Source: Branchiostoma floridae
Lineage: Eukaryota > Chordata > Leptocardii > Amphioxiformes > Branchiostomatidae
Length of the DNA stretch: 64,000 bases
Assembly: GCF_000003815.2 (NCBI RefSeq)
Contig: NC_049981.1
Coordinates: 16,873,781-16,937,780, forward strand
Direction: 5' to 3'
Shown here: positions 43,101 to 52,368 of the stretch, piece after piece
Layout: each line of letters starts with the position of its first letter
Numbering within the stretch: the first letter of the stretch is position 1
Notes under the pieces: generated by a model
The model's input: only the letters and a program-made list of their open reading frames with translations
Told to the model about the DNA's origin: nothing
Database searches by the model: none
Made by a program: the position numbers and the translations under genes

Positions 43101-43178
43101 ACAGGCTTGTTCGTAGTTCCCTTTGGTACCAGGGGCAGTATCCGGTGGCACCCACGCCTCCTCGTACACGTCCACCAT
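28786..43178 (-). CDS. Type II membrane protein with PAN x2, PF12248-type, LamG and C-type lectin x2 domains
   Basis: Exons in transcript order: 43178-43070, 42526-42404, 40402-40194, 39952-39866, 39253-39118, 38267-38031, 37455-37219, 37008-36933, 35913-35762, 35384-35193, 34390-34186, 33691-33515, 32898-32760, 31897-31729, 31467-31292, 30882-30645, 30178-30002, 29395-29319, 28881-28786. Lengths sum to 3012 nt, exactly 1004 codons including the stop, and every junction keeps phase. Predicted layout: cytoplasmic tail 1-107, transmembrane about 108-128, stalk to about 221, PAN 222-300 and 301-379, PF12248-type about 405-519, LamG about 520-749, lectin domains 750-887 and 888-1003. It is likely a cell-surface carbohydrate- or matrix-binding receptor. 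I do not recognise a named orthologue. The start is the first in-frame ATG (context GCGGGATGG) after an in-frame TGA; an upstream exon cannot be excluded. The donors of exons 39253-39118 (GTTGGG) and 32898-32760 (GTGGTG) are weak. Confidence 0.85.
29952..30001. repeat. AAAC/GTTT microsatellite at a splice donor
   Basis: About ten AAAC units (GTTT on the gene strand), preceded by AAATAGATAAATAAAC. The first GTTT forms the donor of exon 30178-30002 of the lectin-receptor gene. Confidence 0.85.
30645..31467 (-). CDS. Lectin-receptor gene: C-type lectin domain 1 (EPN-type)
   Basis: Exons 31467-31292 and 30882-30645. Starts CDPSWHRHGSRCFRIF, then YAEAKAVCARHNSRVALP, TWIGLRDKEEEGKHVWEDG, WGPGEPNNQPGDSDCV, KWRDFPC and GVICEK. 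EPN predicts mannose/GlcNAc-type specificity. The usual WND is WRD, so one Ca2+ ligand Asn is replaced by Arg, which may weaken Ca2+-dependent sugar binding. Confidence 0.88.
31729..34390 (-). CDS. Lectin-receptor gene: laminin-G/concanavalin-like domain
   Basis: Exons 34390-34186, 33691-33515, 32898-32760 and 31897-31729. Typical elements: LWPMTFESG with TGNGNDGRAIGV, YRFTG, YSLTILVYVR, NKWTYVGISYNYSSGEVALW, then SGQLSCLQVYDYALTQKQI...MHKC. This matches LamG_3-type domains. The exon at 33515-33691 carries an unusual segment (about SVTALPLHDFMGDSWGLMEA) in the middle of the fold. A decayed copy of that exon's 3' end lies at about 33310-33375. Confidence 0.82.
31898..32759 (-). other. Intron of the lectin-receptor gene, no recognised content
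   Basis: AT-rich. No extra exon or clear repeat seen. Confidence 0.5.
33310..33375 (-). pseudogene. Decayed copy of the end of the LamG exon 33515-33691
   Basis: CTGTCTCTAGAGGGCTGCTG and CATTGATTGGTCAGTC match the exon's 3' part (CTGTCTCCAGAGGGCTGCTG, GCTGATTGGTCAGTC). A 14-base C run interrupts the copy and the donor is lost. It lies in the intron immediately downstream in transcript direction. Confidence 0.75.
33955..34030. repeat. Dispersed repeat tail, copy near 34 kb
   Basis: CCTACCAAATATCACAATCC followed by CGAGTTATGCTGTCCTCAAA. The same tail recurs near 45408-45470 and, more decayed, around 38735-38790. It resembles the conserved 3' tails of many invertebrate LINE-type elements (from memory). 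It runs into a CA microsatellite. Confidence 0.55.
34025..34132. repeat. CA-rich microsatellite
   Basis: Interrupted (CA)n with TTTGCATGCATACACACA repeated twice. The apparent open frame across it is low-complexity and not a gene. Confidence 0.9.
35193..37008 (-). CDS. Lectin-receptor gene: farnesoic-acid-O-methyltransferase-like (PF12248-type) domain
   Basis: Exons 37008-36933, 35913-35762 and 35384-35193. Recognisable family features are FDVKASHDIHIALAQ, YEIVIGGWRNQKSVIRR, WAADGTISV, GTAPFMSWRDPAP and GYTTGFGASDAVWKF. In animals this fold is usually found as an extracellular binding module beside lectin domains or in insect juvenile-hormone-related proteins. Nothing here shows methyltransferase catalysis, and a ligand-binding role is inferred. 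Confidence 0.82.
37219..37455 (-). CDS. Lectin-receptor gene: PAN/apple domain 2
   Basis: Also 237 nt and phase 1 to 1. It begins GPRVVNGYTVRQGYC and contains TLQDCAQHCDTRPDCAAF, again with six cysteines. It ends FYEKET, parallel to FYDKKS in the first PAN exon. Confidence 0.87.
38031..38267 (-). CDS. Lectin-receptor gene: PAN/apple domain 1
   Basis: A 237-nt exon (phase 1 to 1). Six cysteines follow the PAN pattern: SC, LEDC, ERC, GC, RC, TC. Motifs are VDGYSVRQG at the start and EDGTTLEDCAERCTNHPGCV in the core. It has the same length and phase as the next exon, so the two are a tandem exon duplication. PAN domains mediate protein or carbohydrate binding. Confidence 0.85.
38838..38975. mobile_element. 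Short hairpin element with 39-bp inverted arms
   Basis: Arms 38859-38897 and 38923-38961 pair nearly perfectly (TACTCTCCAATCAGAGGTTG at the outer end) around a 25-nt loop. GGAACTAAGGA is directly repeated at 38838-38848 and 38965-38975, like a target duplication. It lies in an intron of the lectin-receptor gene. Confidence 0.78.
39029..39048. repeat. Perfect 20-bp palindrome
   Basis: AAGGAGGTTATAACCTCCTT, flanked by a direct repeat of CTCCTTGCTGAAAC (39014-39027 and 39043-39056). It sits 55 bp from the preceding hairpin element. Confidence 0.85.
39118..39952 (-). CDS. Lectin-receptor gene: stalk exons
   Basis: Exons 39952-39866 (LEVNGKALQDVLLTLKMGKL..., phase 0 to 0) and 39253-39118, which is Thr/Ser/Asp-rich (HQPLTTSMTSNEGDTPT) and may be O-glycosylated. 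The donor of the second exon is uncertain. GGAG|GTTGGG is the site that keeps phase with the next exon, but it is weak, and an alternative at TCA|GTACCA would not match the next exon's phase. Confidence 0.6.
40194..43178 (-). CDS. Lectin-receptor gene: cytoplasmic tail and transmembrane exons
   Basis: Exons 43178-43070, 42526-42404 and 40402-40194. The tail carries possible tyrosine signals: VDVYEEAW at residue 5 and NEIYGV at residue 74. Basic stop-transfer residues SSKRRRPG come before a 21-residue hydrophobic helix beginning CWILAAIGLCALVG. There is no signal peptide, and the positive charges on the N-terminal side fit a type II orientation. The segment after the helix (QYHRAADSTEPLLESINKQ) starts the extracellular stalk. 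A second in-frame ATG at residue 91, just before the helix, could give a short-tail form. Confidence 0.8.
40478..40748 (-). mobile_element. tRNA-derived SINE (minus orientation)
   Basis: On the minus strand it begins GGGTCGTGTAGC and has a B-box-like GGGTACAAATCCT (40685-40697). It continues TCTTGGGAAAGGCATTTTAC and TTTCCTCACTCCATCC, then a poly-G/C interruption. It lies in the large intron after the second coding exon of the lectin-receptor gene. Confidence 0.7.
40749..42403 (-). other. Intron of the lectin-receptor gene, mostly featureless
   Basis: No exon seen. It contains a 41-bp tandem duplication (41917-41996) and a short GC/GT simple repeat directly after it (41996-42029). Confidence 0.55.
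41917..42029. repeat. Tandem duplication plus GT repeat
   Basis: Two units of about 40 bp (41917-41957, 41958-41996), both starting GTTCAGCACCAAGGACAGGT, followed by GCGCGCGC and (GT)n. The unit contains the dispersed 17-nt motif in reverse orientation. Confidence 0.85.
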
Positions 43179-44258
43179 CCCGCAGTTTGGCGGGAAAATA
43201 TCCTCACCAGCCGTCGTCTGACGGGCTCGCTTGTTGTCTGTGTTTGTGTCAGACTTAGATGGTCTAGATAGTCAGGGAAACGTGTTTTTTTGTTGTTTTA
43301 TTCCCATGATTCTTTCCTATGAATATACATTATTTTGACATACTAAATATTTTCAATCAACATATTGTCTGCCCCGTAGGATTTGAATACGTAGTTTTCA
43401 CGTGCGTCAAAAACAATTAAATTTTTCATGTAGAATTTTTTTATCATCTAATATAACGTTATAATAATCTTATAGTACCAATACTAGAAACTAAGGCTTC
43501 TATGGTTATCATCACTTGATACAACAAACAGTAATATTGATCGATGGTTTGTGGATGTGGTCGAAAAAATGTAATGTATTGCATGAAATAATTCATCTTT
43601 CTGATATTGAATTAGTCTGGGGACGCAAATTACTTTCCGGCTTTGCCACATCAAATAAACTCCACTAATTACAAACATTTTTGGGAAATCTAGCACGTGT
43701 CAAGAACTCGTGCTATCCCTTAGATGGTTTTATAGTAAACAACAGTTCTACACTAGAAGCGCTAGGTGTTTACTGCAGAAACCAATGTACAACACAAGCA
43801 ATCAGTTGGTTGTTCCGAAACCCCAGCAAGAGACATTCAGAACATCCATTGCAATAAGCTACCGTGGACAAAGACCTTTACTTAGCTTGTTGAACTGTTC
43901 AGTGCCAGTTGATTAATGCATTACCCGTTCTGGGACTCACTCAATACTTATGTCTACGGTGTCTTGTATAAAGAATAGTCTAATGACACAGATGTCCTCT
44001 CGTCTCGTACATTGAATGTTTGATGTGTATTAAATCATTAACGTTATGAATTAATGTTTTTTCATAGTATCAATAAATTCAGTTCAGTTGTAAACTTTTT
44101 AAATGGATAAACATTTGAATCTAGTTTTAGCACCACCCGGGTAGCAGTTCGCTCCAAACGAAATAGCAGAGAAGCGACTGTCTATAGTGTATAGTTAATA
44201 AGAATTACCTACACACACATGGTATTATGAAAAGCACAACAAATGTTTCTGACTTAAT

Positions 44259-44511
44259 GTGTACTCTCACTGCACTTGCGTCAAGCTTTGCGTCAAGCTT
44301 TGCGTCACTGCGGGGTACAAAAGATACTCAGCGAATTTCAGACATAAAGAACGCATTTTCTTACTTTTTATATTTTTTCGACTTCTAAGTCATACTTTTA
44401 CGTACTAAGCAATATCTAAACTACAAAAAATTGGATAAAATAACGAAACAGTGACGCAGTGAACGAACCCCACAGTGACGCATGCTTGACGCAAGTGCAG
44501 TGAGAGTACAC
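44259..44511. mobile_element. 253-bp inverted-repeat MITE
   Basis: The left end starts GTGTACTCTCACTGCACTTG and the right end is its reverse complement. The arms extend through GCGTCAAGC...GCGTCACTG (about 40 bp). The interior is AT-rich, without an open frame. GCGTCAAGCTTT is tandemly repeated inside the left arm. Confidence 0.82.
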
Positions 44512-45407
44512 CTTTAAATTTAGGTGCTGCTACAGTTAGAGTTAGTTCAGTACCCAGAAGTGGTCCACGTGGCCTTGCACTGAGTGAACTCGTTAACAAA
44601 ATGGAAATTGGCGTATGGCCATGTCCTTTTATTCGGGTCATTCTAGTCATTGCAGGAGTCTCTCCAAAGAGGACAGATTGTGGCTGTACACGTGTCTGGT
44701 GGGAGAATGTTTCAGACATTGGGTCCACGGTAGTCACGTTGCCTAATGATAACGTGACATTTCTTTTTCCCTTTGACAGTGGAAAATGTATACAGTCTCC
44801 TCATTGATAATTGTAAACCGGCTCCTGATTTTTATAGTATAGAATCTTTTTATGTCAATAATTACTTAAGCTATCTATATAGGAAAAGAATAATGAAATA
44901 TTTTCCCCGGTAGGGATAAACATATTCTTCTTCTTTTTCTTTTGTCAGGAAACAATCAGAGCTTAGAACTGCCGTGAACCAATCAGAGCTAAGAACTGCA
45001 TTCGCATATTAGCTGTTATAAGTACAAAGAGTTACAGGACATATAATAGCAAAAATTGTACATATTTAATCGCATAGAATACTATGTGTAATTGTGTTAA
45101 CGACCTGATGCAGTGGTCCCCAAACCAAGTAGATGTAGGGTGGCTCTTTTTTTACTCACACTCTTTAGGTCGAGCCTAATGGTATAGTATTATGTGCTGG
45201 TGGCTTGAAAAATGCCGAGGCAAGATGTTTTGCACTCTCGCGAAAATGTGACCTTTCTCGTTGAGCTAGGTAGAATGAAGCTACACCACCTTTTACCGAG
45301 CTAGTGATTATAGCATGTCCAGACCAGGAGAAGTGGATACTACAGTTTCACAAAACGCCGCTAAGAGGTCCACAATCAATCTTGTGTTTAGTTTGACCAA
45401 CCCCTAC

Positions 45408-45510
45408 CCACCTACCAAATATTCATTCATTGTTTCTTGAGTTATGCTGTCCACAAACAAATACGCCTACAAACGACAGCGGAAACACAACCTTATTGGT
45501 GAAGGTAAAA
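45408..45510. repeat. Dispersed repeat tail, copy near 45 kb
   Basis: CCTACCAAATATTCATTCAT then TTGAGTTATGCTGTCCACAAA and CAAACGACAGCGGAAACACA. Same family as the tail at 33955-34030. Confidence 0.6.
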
Positions 45511-45704
45511 CCAAACGTCAGGCATACTCGTAATAACATCTACTCCAACACTTATGTCTAGATTCGCCAGGTGGCGCTTCTGTTCCGTTGTTCAGTTCTG
45601 CTGATTGGACACCAATGTACGCTTGAGAAATCTACTTACGAATATTTGAATATAACGACGAGTTGACAGACGTCGTCATTGGCTAAAAAGACAATTGATT
45701 CTAC

Positions 45705-45765
45705 TTTCTTCCCTTAACCCAGGTGTGAAAATGAGTACCTGACTTCGGTTAAGGCAAATATGTAA
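45705..45765. repeat. SINE body fragment
   Basis: GAAAATGAGTACCTGACTTC followed by GGTTAAGG also occurs within the SINE at 52369-52744. Only the central region is preserved here. Confidence 0.55.
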
Positions 45766-46368
45766 AGGAGAAGGAGAGCCTTTCCATAGACAAATTGGAT
45801 GCCAATCCATCGGTCTTTTGGCCTACAAAAGGCTATGAGACAACCTTACTAATAGTTACATGTACCTTACCCGCAGGCTCAATATAGTCATATCTCATCT
45901 TCACCTGTTATATATGGCCTTCTTTGGTCAATATTGAACATGGTGACTTATACCAGCCTTACAGGTTCTGCTATGGCTAACAGTCCTATATGGGAATGCC
46001 AGTCTCTGCTACACATGGCACATCCGTAAGCTAACTCTGTTGTAAGGTTCGTTTTTCAGGATCTGCTTTTGTTCTGCTCTGCGCATCAGTCTGGCTTCTC
46101 CAAATCGATGTCTATGTGAATGTTAATTTGTATACAGATGGGTGGAGATATGGAAGTCCTCTTAAGAATTACATGAAGATGTGTTTTTTTTTATACCCAC
46201 AGATGAACGCCGTTAGCAGCTTGGGCCCATTTTCACTGAATGGGAATTTCTTGACTTATAGCATTATAAACTGAACGCAACTCATGCTGTAAAAACGTTT
46301 TTAAAGAGGACAAAATATCAATGAAGTTCATTTGAAGTACTAATGAGATCTTTAATTGATTGCTCAAT

Positions 46369-46562
46369 GGTCGTCGCCATAACAATGAAGGAATCCTGTA
46401 ATGGCATGACTTATTCACATTACAGCACAAAAACGAATATTACAGCAAACTTTCCGAACTACGGAAAGATGACTTAAAGGCAAGGTATTATTTTAGCAGT
46501 GTTTACGGTGAAAGTTGTCGCCTCGACAGCCATGAAGGAATCCTGCAATGATATGACTAGTT
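46369..46562. repeat. Diverged direct duplication of about 45 bp
   Basis: ATGAAGGAATCCTG(T/C)AATG followed by (G/A)(C/T)ATGACT appears at about 46384-46411 and 46531-46558, each preceded by a GTCGCC segment. Confidence 0.6.
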
Positions 46563-47237
46563 CGTGTATACTCCTTGCCGTCCCAGTGCACTGAAGTTCA
46601 TGGTGTATTTGACATTTGTAAGCTTAAGAATGAGCCACATTAAATTGCTGAAAACGTAGGTCACGTTGTTGTTTTCGTTTTCGATAGTGTTCTTGTGTAT
46701 GTCGCTCGGAAAATTCTGGCCAACAATAACTTGTGATTGATTGTGAGAATATCTTGTCTTCGGAACAGTAAGGTAATGGTCCATTATAATTTCACATTGA
46801 TTTTGAAAGCTCGGATGAGGACTGGACAACGAATTCTCACAACCGTCGATGCCATCAGCGACTTTCATTAACCGAGAGAGTCAAATACTTTACCCGCATA
46901 TCCGTTTCCTAGCTTCCAATATTGCCCACAATGGTTTCTTAATGGTCAAATAATTTTTAAGTCCATTAGAGAAAATTCGCGCCATTCATCAAAAATACAT
47001 CTGCACAGAAGTACTTAGTTGCCATGGCAACGACACATCCCGAACGGAATTAATCTCTCTTCATATTTCGAGTCGTGCTGTTGTTAGGGGACTCTGTTTT
47101 CGGTCTGCTAAACCAATTATTTAGCCGGGGTGAGAGACGTGTCTTAGTCATTGATTCCAGAGAAAAGCGCGTGCTTTCCTCTACCTTCTACACTGATGAC
47201 ACTGTCATCTGCTACTGTAGCTGCCAGGAAAGTTTAA

Positions 47238-48179
47238 CCCTCATCCGACCGTATGGGGTCATTTTTGACCCCAGGCGTATATTTTGATCTGCCATAGCAA
47301 CATTTTTCATCAGAGAAAAAATTCCTTCCATGAATTTGTTTGTATACATGTCTTACAACATCTACCAATTTTTCGCCGAGTTTTGCCCATTATTGTATAA
47401 GCTATACCTGAAAGTTTGTGTCTTGTTCGGTGGGGTCAAAAATGACCCCAGCCAATTATGAATCATTAATTACATAAATATCAAGATATTTCAATAAAAT
47501 AACAGGCATTCCTCATTATTGCTATTGCAGCAACAGGTTATAGTTGCTTAGATGAGTAAACACCGAATATTTTGAAAGAAATTTAGTATTTTAAGTGTAA
47601 AACACAGTTTTTCGACATTCTGCATAAATTATGATAATACGCACTTATTACCTATGCTAATGAAAGTGAAAATGTTTCTAATTAATTAAAAAACAATATA
47701 TGGACAGAATGTGCAGAAGGAACCTACAAGAAAGATCTTTGCGGGAAAATAGACAAGAGTTATTGTATGTATGTGTTTAGATGGCGGAATATGGTGCATA
47801 ATTAAGTAATAAATTCGTTACTTTTCACAAATATTGTATTTTTTCTTGTTAAATAACATTATTATGCTATCAGCATTATTGCATCATCACAATTATTGTT
47901 TAGAAATTGATAAAACAAAACATTGTTTAAGTAAGTTTAGTATGGTAGATTTTCAGAGCAAATTTGGGTTTTCCTCATTTTCTGCATAAATTATGATAAT
48001 GAGTAATAACTACTGACAACAAAACTTGTCAAAATATTTTTCATAGGTTAGTGAAACAGTAAATACATAGAAATGACAAAATAAGCCAGCAGAAATATGT
48101 CTATGAGCAAAACAAAATGGGGTCAAAAATGACCCCATACGGTCAGATTCGTCGTAAAAATGTAACGGTCGGATGAGGG
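47238..48179. mobile_element. piggyBac-type MITE flanked by TTAA
   Basis: TTAA lies at 47234-47237 and 48180-48183. Termini are CCCTCATCCGACCGT and its inverse. The perfect palindrome core GGGGTCATTTTTGACCCC occurs near both ends (about 47255 and 48118) and once internally (about 47431). The 942-bp interior is AT-rich with no transposase frame. TTAA targets and CCCT ends are the piggyBac hallmarks. Confidence 0.85.
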
Positions 48180-48354
48180 TTAAACAAAGGTTTCATCTGT
48201 TATTACTATTATCAGCAATAGAAAAATTGACAAAGACTGGCTACAAATTGGGTAAGAGCGCCTTCTGATGGAACCATTCTGTACTGCAGTAACGTAAAAG
48301 AAGGTAGCCTTTCGAGGCTGTGGGGATCGTTGGTTGTTAATCCATCGAGTCTGC

Positions 48355-48479
48355 TACTCCCTTAAGTAGAGGTTAGGCTTTTGCTTGCGGACATGAAGAA
48401 AATAGAAAATAGAAAGCCCGATAAAAACGTTTAAAGCACGTCAACAAACAGCCGGAGCCGAACCTCTGCTTAGAGAGTA
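48355..48479. mobile_element. 125-bp inverted-repeat MITE
   Basis: Left TACTCCCTTAAGTAGAGGTT and right AACCTCTGCTTAGAGAGTA are imperfect inverted repeats, continuing into GGCTTTTG and AGCCGGAGCC. It is similar in size and outer sequence (TACTC...AGAGGTT) to the hairpin at 38859-38961. Confidence 0.72.
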
Positions 48480-48703
48480 CGCGTCTATGGTACGGTATAA
48501 GAAGTCAGATTCACCTGCAAAGAGGAAAGGCGTGGAAAGAGCCCGTTCCGTTGACGCAATATCAAGTCAGGAACGCCAGGAATCGACCCCATGACCTTTC
48601 GATATCGCGCGGTCAGTCATGCCCCGTGCTGCAGTACCCAACTAAATGTCATGCACGGAGTCCGGACACTACACCGGAAATGCCGTTGATATGACAATGT
48701 CCG

Positions 48704-48900
48704 TCTAGGCTTAGGTCACATTTCCAAACCGGGGCCCGGTCGGGATGTTTTAAGAAGCGAAAAATCAAATTGTATACACAAATCATGCCCATGAATCATA
48801 TTTTTGACATTTTGTGCAGCTTGGTGTCTTTCATATCATTCTTTTTGCTCCCCAAACCTGCCCGGCCGGGCCCCTGATTGAAAATGTGACCTAGGCCTTG
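48704..48900. mobile_element. About 197-bp inverted-repeat MITE
   Basis: The left arm contains TTAGGTCACATTTCC and GGGGCCCGGTCGGG. The right arm contains CCCGGCCGGGCCCC and AAAATGTGACCTAGG. The arms are about 40 bp with few mismatches and the interior is AT-rich. Confidence 0.8.
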
Positions 48901-49421
48901 ATAGGTGTCCTGTTTTTACCTTTCAGAAATGCCAATCTCTTAGAAATAAAGAAAATAGGTATGCTTTTCTTAACCTTAACCTTCGCCTTGATAATATTGC
49001 CTATTTATCAACATCCACCGAGTTTCAAATCATTAATTTTCAGTCGACGCCCTTCTTAAAACCTGTAGTTTAAGTGACGCGAAACGTAAGCAGGGTGAAC
49101 AGTGATTAGAGCTGTGTGGGTCTTGTTCCACATGCTATGAAATGTTCAAAGATATTCCCTTCGATTTTCAACCAGAAAGAAGAATGTATTTGATTTCCAA
49201 CAAAGCAAGTTGACCCGCACACCTCAGGTCACAGCTCAGTTGTCCACGTTTTTCCTCAGTCAGTGTCATCTGCAAAGTGATCACGATGATTTAAATTTCG
49301 TCAGACATTCATGAAAGGTGTCATACTTTGTAAAACTACCCCGAAACTTAAGTTACGTACGTTATTTCTGGGCGAGGCCGCAAAATTGACTTCCCTCGTA
49401 TGCGTTAACCAGACATGTTTA

Positions 49422-49880
49422 GGCCAGTTTTAGCAAGTAAATGTTATGGATGACATCCTATGCAGAGTGCAAGAATAATGAAATAGCTAATTTTCAGAAT
49501 AGACACTATACCATAAACGACGTAACAAAATTTGACAAAACGTGGTATCACAAAAGTGACAAAACGTGGTATCACAACTAACAAGGCATTCATTCCTGTA
49601 TTAAAGAAGTGAATTAGTGTACTTGCCAAGTTGGCAACTATAGTCATGACTTCCATATTGGTGGCACTATCTAACTATCCGTTTCGCTTCTGCAACTATA
49701 GTCATGGCTACCTCCCTAGTGTCACTTCTACAAGGCAACAACACATGTACAACATGTTTCGTTTCCTATTTTGGTCTATCTGGCCATCCCCAAGAGGAAA
49801 AAATTCTTGTTTTTTTTCTGAAATCAGGCGAAAATTAATGAGCGCGCTAATGTCATTCATAAAATTTCCTTGCTGTGGCC
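49422..49880. mobile_element. PIF/Harbinger-like MITE, copy 2 (complete)
   Basis: Starts GGCCAGTTTTAGCAAGTAAA and ends TTTCCTTGCTGTGGCC, imperfect inverted repeats of about 30 bp including ATGGATGACAT. TTA flanks both sides (49419-49421 and 49881-49883), matching the 3-bp TWA target preference and GGCC-type ends of PIF/Harbinger MITEs. It shares its interior with copy 1 at 8092-8535. Confidence 0.8.
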
Positions 49881-50642
49881 TTACGTGTATCACACACAAC
49901 ACTGCTATTTCTACCGTTAGTTATCAATGTTTGTTGTGGTAATCAATATCAGACGCTGTCACAGACAGTCAAATATTCCTGGCGCCGCTAAATCCTCAAT
50001 ATTTCTCCTTCAAATAAAGATTACATATAAGTGCCTTCTTACGGTTGACTCTACCCTTGGTACGTCTACATAAAAGTGAATCGAGTATTCTTATATCCGG
50101 AAAGAGCTTTAAAAGTAGTCCAATTTTATTCAATGCAAAACTAGCTGAGTCGTGAGTATGTATGCTGAGGAATGTAGATTCTCGTTACAAACAGTTTCTA
50201 TTGACACATACACAAACAGGGACCAGCTTTCAGCACAATGCAGAACAGCAAAACCGGCAGAATCAGCAAGCCATTGTGCCCGGAAAACACGCACTGTTAC
50301 AAAAGTCATTTTATCTGGCCCTATCTCTTGTTTCCTTAATTGAATTGGGTGCTAGCATTATATGATGAAAACAAAAAGTTGACATTTTTCTTCGGCTTTG
50401 TGAAGTCTTGCACGTCATCATAGCAACACCCCCATTAAGGTGTGCAACGAGGGGGGCGCTTGCTTTATAATTTGGAAAACTTGCTAGTTTACGCTTTGAT
50501 TGCTCGTAGCAGATTTCTCACTATTGGATTGACATCCCCAGTCCTGGTTATCATAACTCATTTATATCAACCAAGCGTTACTCACAGATCTCTGCTTCTT
50601 AGCGTAATCAACTCATGCGATGAACCAAGGGTTACGTTGAGG

Positions 50643-50752
50643 GTTCGGGCGGCCACCCCATGCTGTTCGGGCGGCCACCCCATGCTGTTCGGGCGGTCAC
50701 CCCATGCTGTTCGGGCGGTCACCCCATGCTGTTCGGGCGGTCACCCCATGCT
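50643..50752. repeat. 22-bp minisatellite, exactly five units
   Basis: Unit GTTCGGGCGG(C/T)CACCCCATGCT. Units 1-2 carry C and units 3-5 carry T at the variable base. It is very GC-rich in an AT-rich region. Confidence 0.95.
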
Positions 50753-50821
50753 ACCGTAGTCAACTGTTCATTGTGCTTGTCGAAAAGAGTTTTCCCGATA
50801 CAATGCACCTGTGAATACTAG

Positions 50822-50923
50822 TGTACATAGTGTATCTTCTACTGTACATAGTGTGTCTTCTACTGTACATAGTGTGTCTTCGACTGTACATAGTGTGTCT
50901 TCTACTGTACATAATGTGTCTTT
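50822..50923. repeat. 21-bp minisatellite, about five units
   Basis: Unit TGTACATAGTGTGTCTTCTAC, starting at 50822, with single-base changes between copies. Because the unit is a multiple of three, the minus strand gives a repetitive open frame that is not a gene. Confidence 0.95.
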
Positions 50924-51768
50924 ATGACCAGTGGAGGAACAATTCTTCACTCAGATAAACTGGTTCTAGATTCCTTTCACTTGTTCCTTCTGCCGGAGTC
51001 ATTGAACTAATGCTGAAATTCCTTATTCTGTGAGAGTTCCAGGGTTCCAAAGCTGAACATCTGTCATTCTTACCCGACCATACCGCTCTGTGTGTGATGG
51101 ATACCTCCCCGCAGGACAGAAACATATCCCGGGTAACGATTCATATAAAGTAATGATTTTGGGTGCAGTTTTTGTATATAGGTTTGCCCAAAGACATCGT
51201 TTTCCTGTTTTGATTAATGGCCGTCACCAATATGGTTAAAAGTAAATATGCTGGAGGAAGAGAACTATTTCAAAGGTACTTATCACCATGTGATAGCCTA
51301 AATACCGCACAGAAAGCATATTTTACCACGACATACGATCATAAAACTGTAATAAAATCTCATTATACCCACATAACATCTGGGGCACCAGACACTTTAA
51401 AGCAAGATAGGAAATAAGAAGGGTTATAAACAGCGTGTTGGAAAGAAAATGGCATAACGAACCAGAGTACCTTCATAACAAGATCTTGCCTCACAGAAGT
51501 ACCATTTCATACAAAGTATGTCTCCACTTTGATTAATGCCATTAAGTACACCAAATCGTAAGTTTTAAATGAAGACAAGGTATTTTATATTCAGTCAGTT
51601 CCTTCCTAATGAAACGCTCTATTAACAAAGGTCTTTGCACTCTGTTGAGTTGAGTTTGTTACGACCCACAATTAGCTTGACAATATAACGTCAAAAGACA
51701 TATCGCGACTTGTGTAATGCCTTCTTAAGCTGTCATTCTGCATCGGCCTCAAGTAACCGTAACCATAA

Positions 51769-51966
51769 TTATTCTTCTTTCATGGCCTTGCGATGTTCGT
51801 ACAAATGACACATCCCATACCTCTCCCTGCCAGGCACGGACATGATATGTGTAATGCCCACAGTAAGAGCGATGCCATCTGGATCCATGGCTGGAGGCGA
51901 GCAGTTGGGCGCCGTAGTTACACGGAGAAACAGTATATCGGGATAATGCGCTCTTTTGAAGTTAGA
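51769..51966 (-). other. Unrecognised open segment with protein-like composition
   Basis: A minus-strand frame ending TAA at 51771-51769 reads NCSPPAMDPDGIALTV, THIMSVPGRERYGMCHLYEH and KAMKEE. It has more balanced composition than nearby chance frames. No domain is recognised, and no splice partner or promoter was identified. It may be an orphan exon, a transposon remnant or chance. Confidence 0.2.
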
Positions 51967-52368
51967 CAGCCGCCGACGGGAATGAATTAACAAACTACTA
52001 ATAACCACCGCAATTCATGTTCCTTCTTTTCTTTTTCTTTACGATGCCTTTTAGTAAGTAGAGGAGGTTGTACTATTCGTAAAAGTGCATTCCTTGACAG
52101 ATAGACAAGTAAACAATATTTATTCATTGATGAGTTAAAAACTACAAGAGGTCTTAATCAAATGTAATTTTTAGACCTTTACATGATTTATAGCTTTCTT
52201 ACGTTCGAAACTACATTATGAGAATAGCCTCTAGAAGTTTCAAACTTTTTAACGTTATAAGAAAAAGAAATATATTAGAAATTTGTACCCTGAAGCCAAA
52301 CTGACTGCTTAATTATGAAATTTTAGATTAATATCTATAATAAGTCTATAGTTATCGTAGCTATTTGT

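Noticed and set aside
43016-43207. Minus-strand open frame rich in Arg and Trp
   Set aside because: It overlaps the first coding exon of the lectin-receptor gene in another frame; only the VDVYEEAW frame joins the following exons.
50643-50923. Possible CRISPR array
   Set aside because: The repeats are head-to-tail without spacers, and the context is an animal genome.
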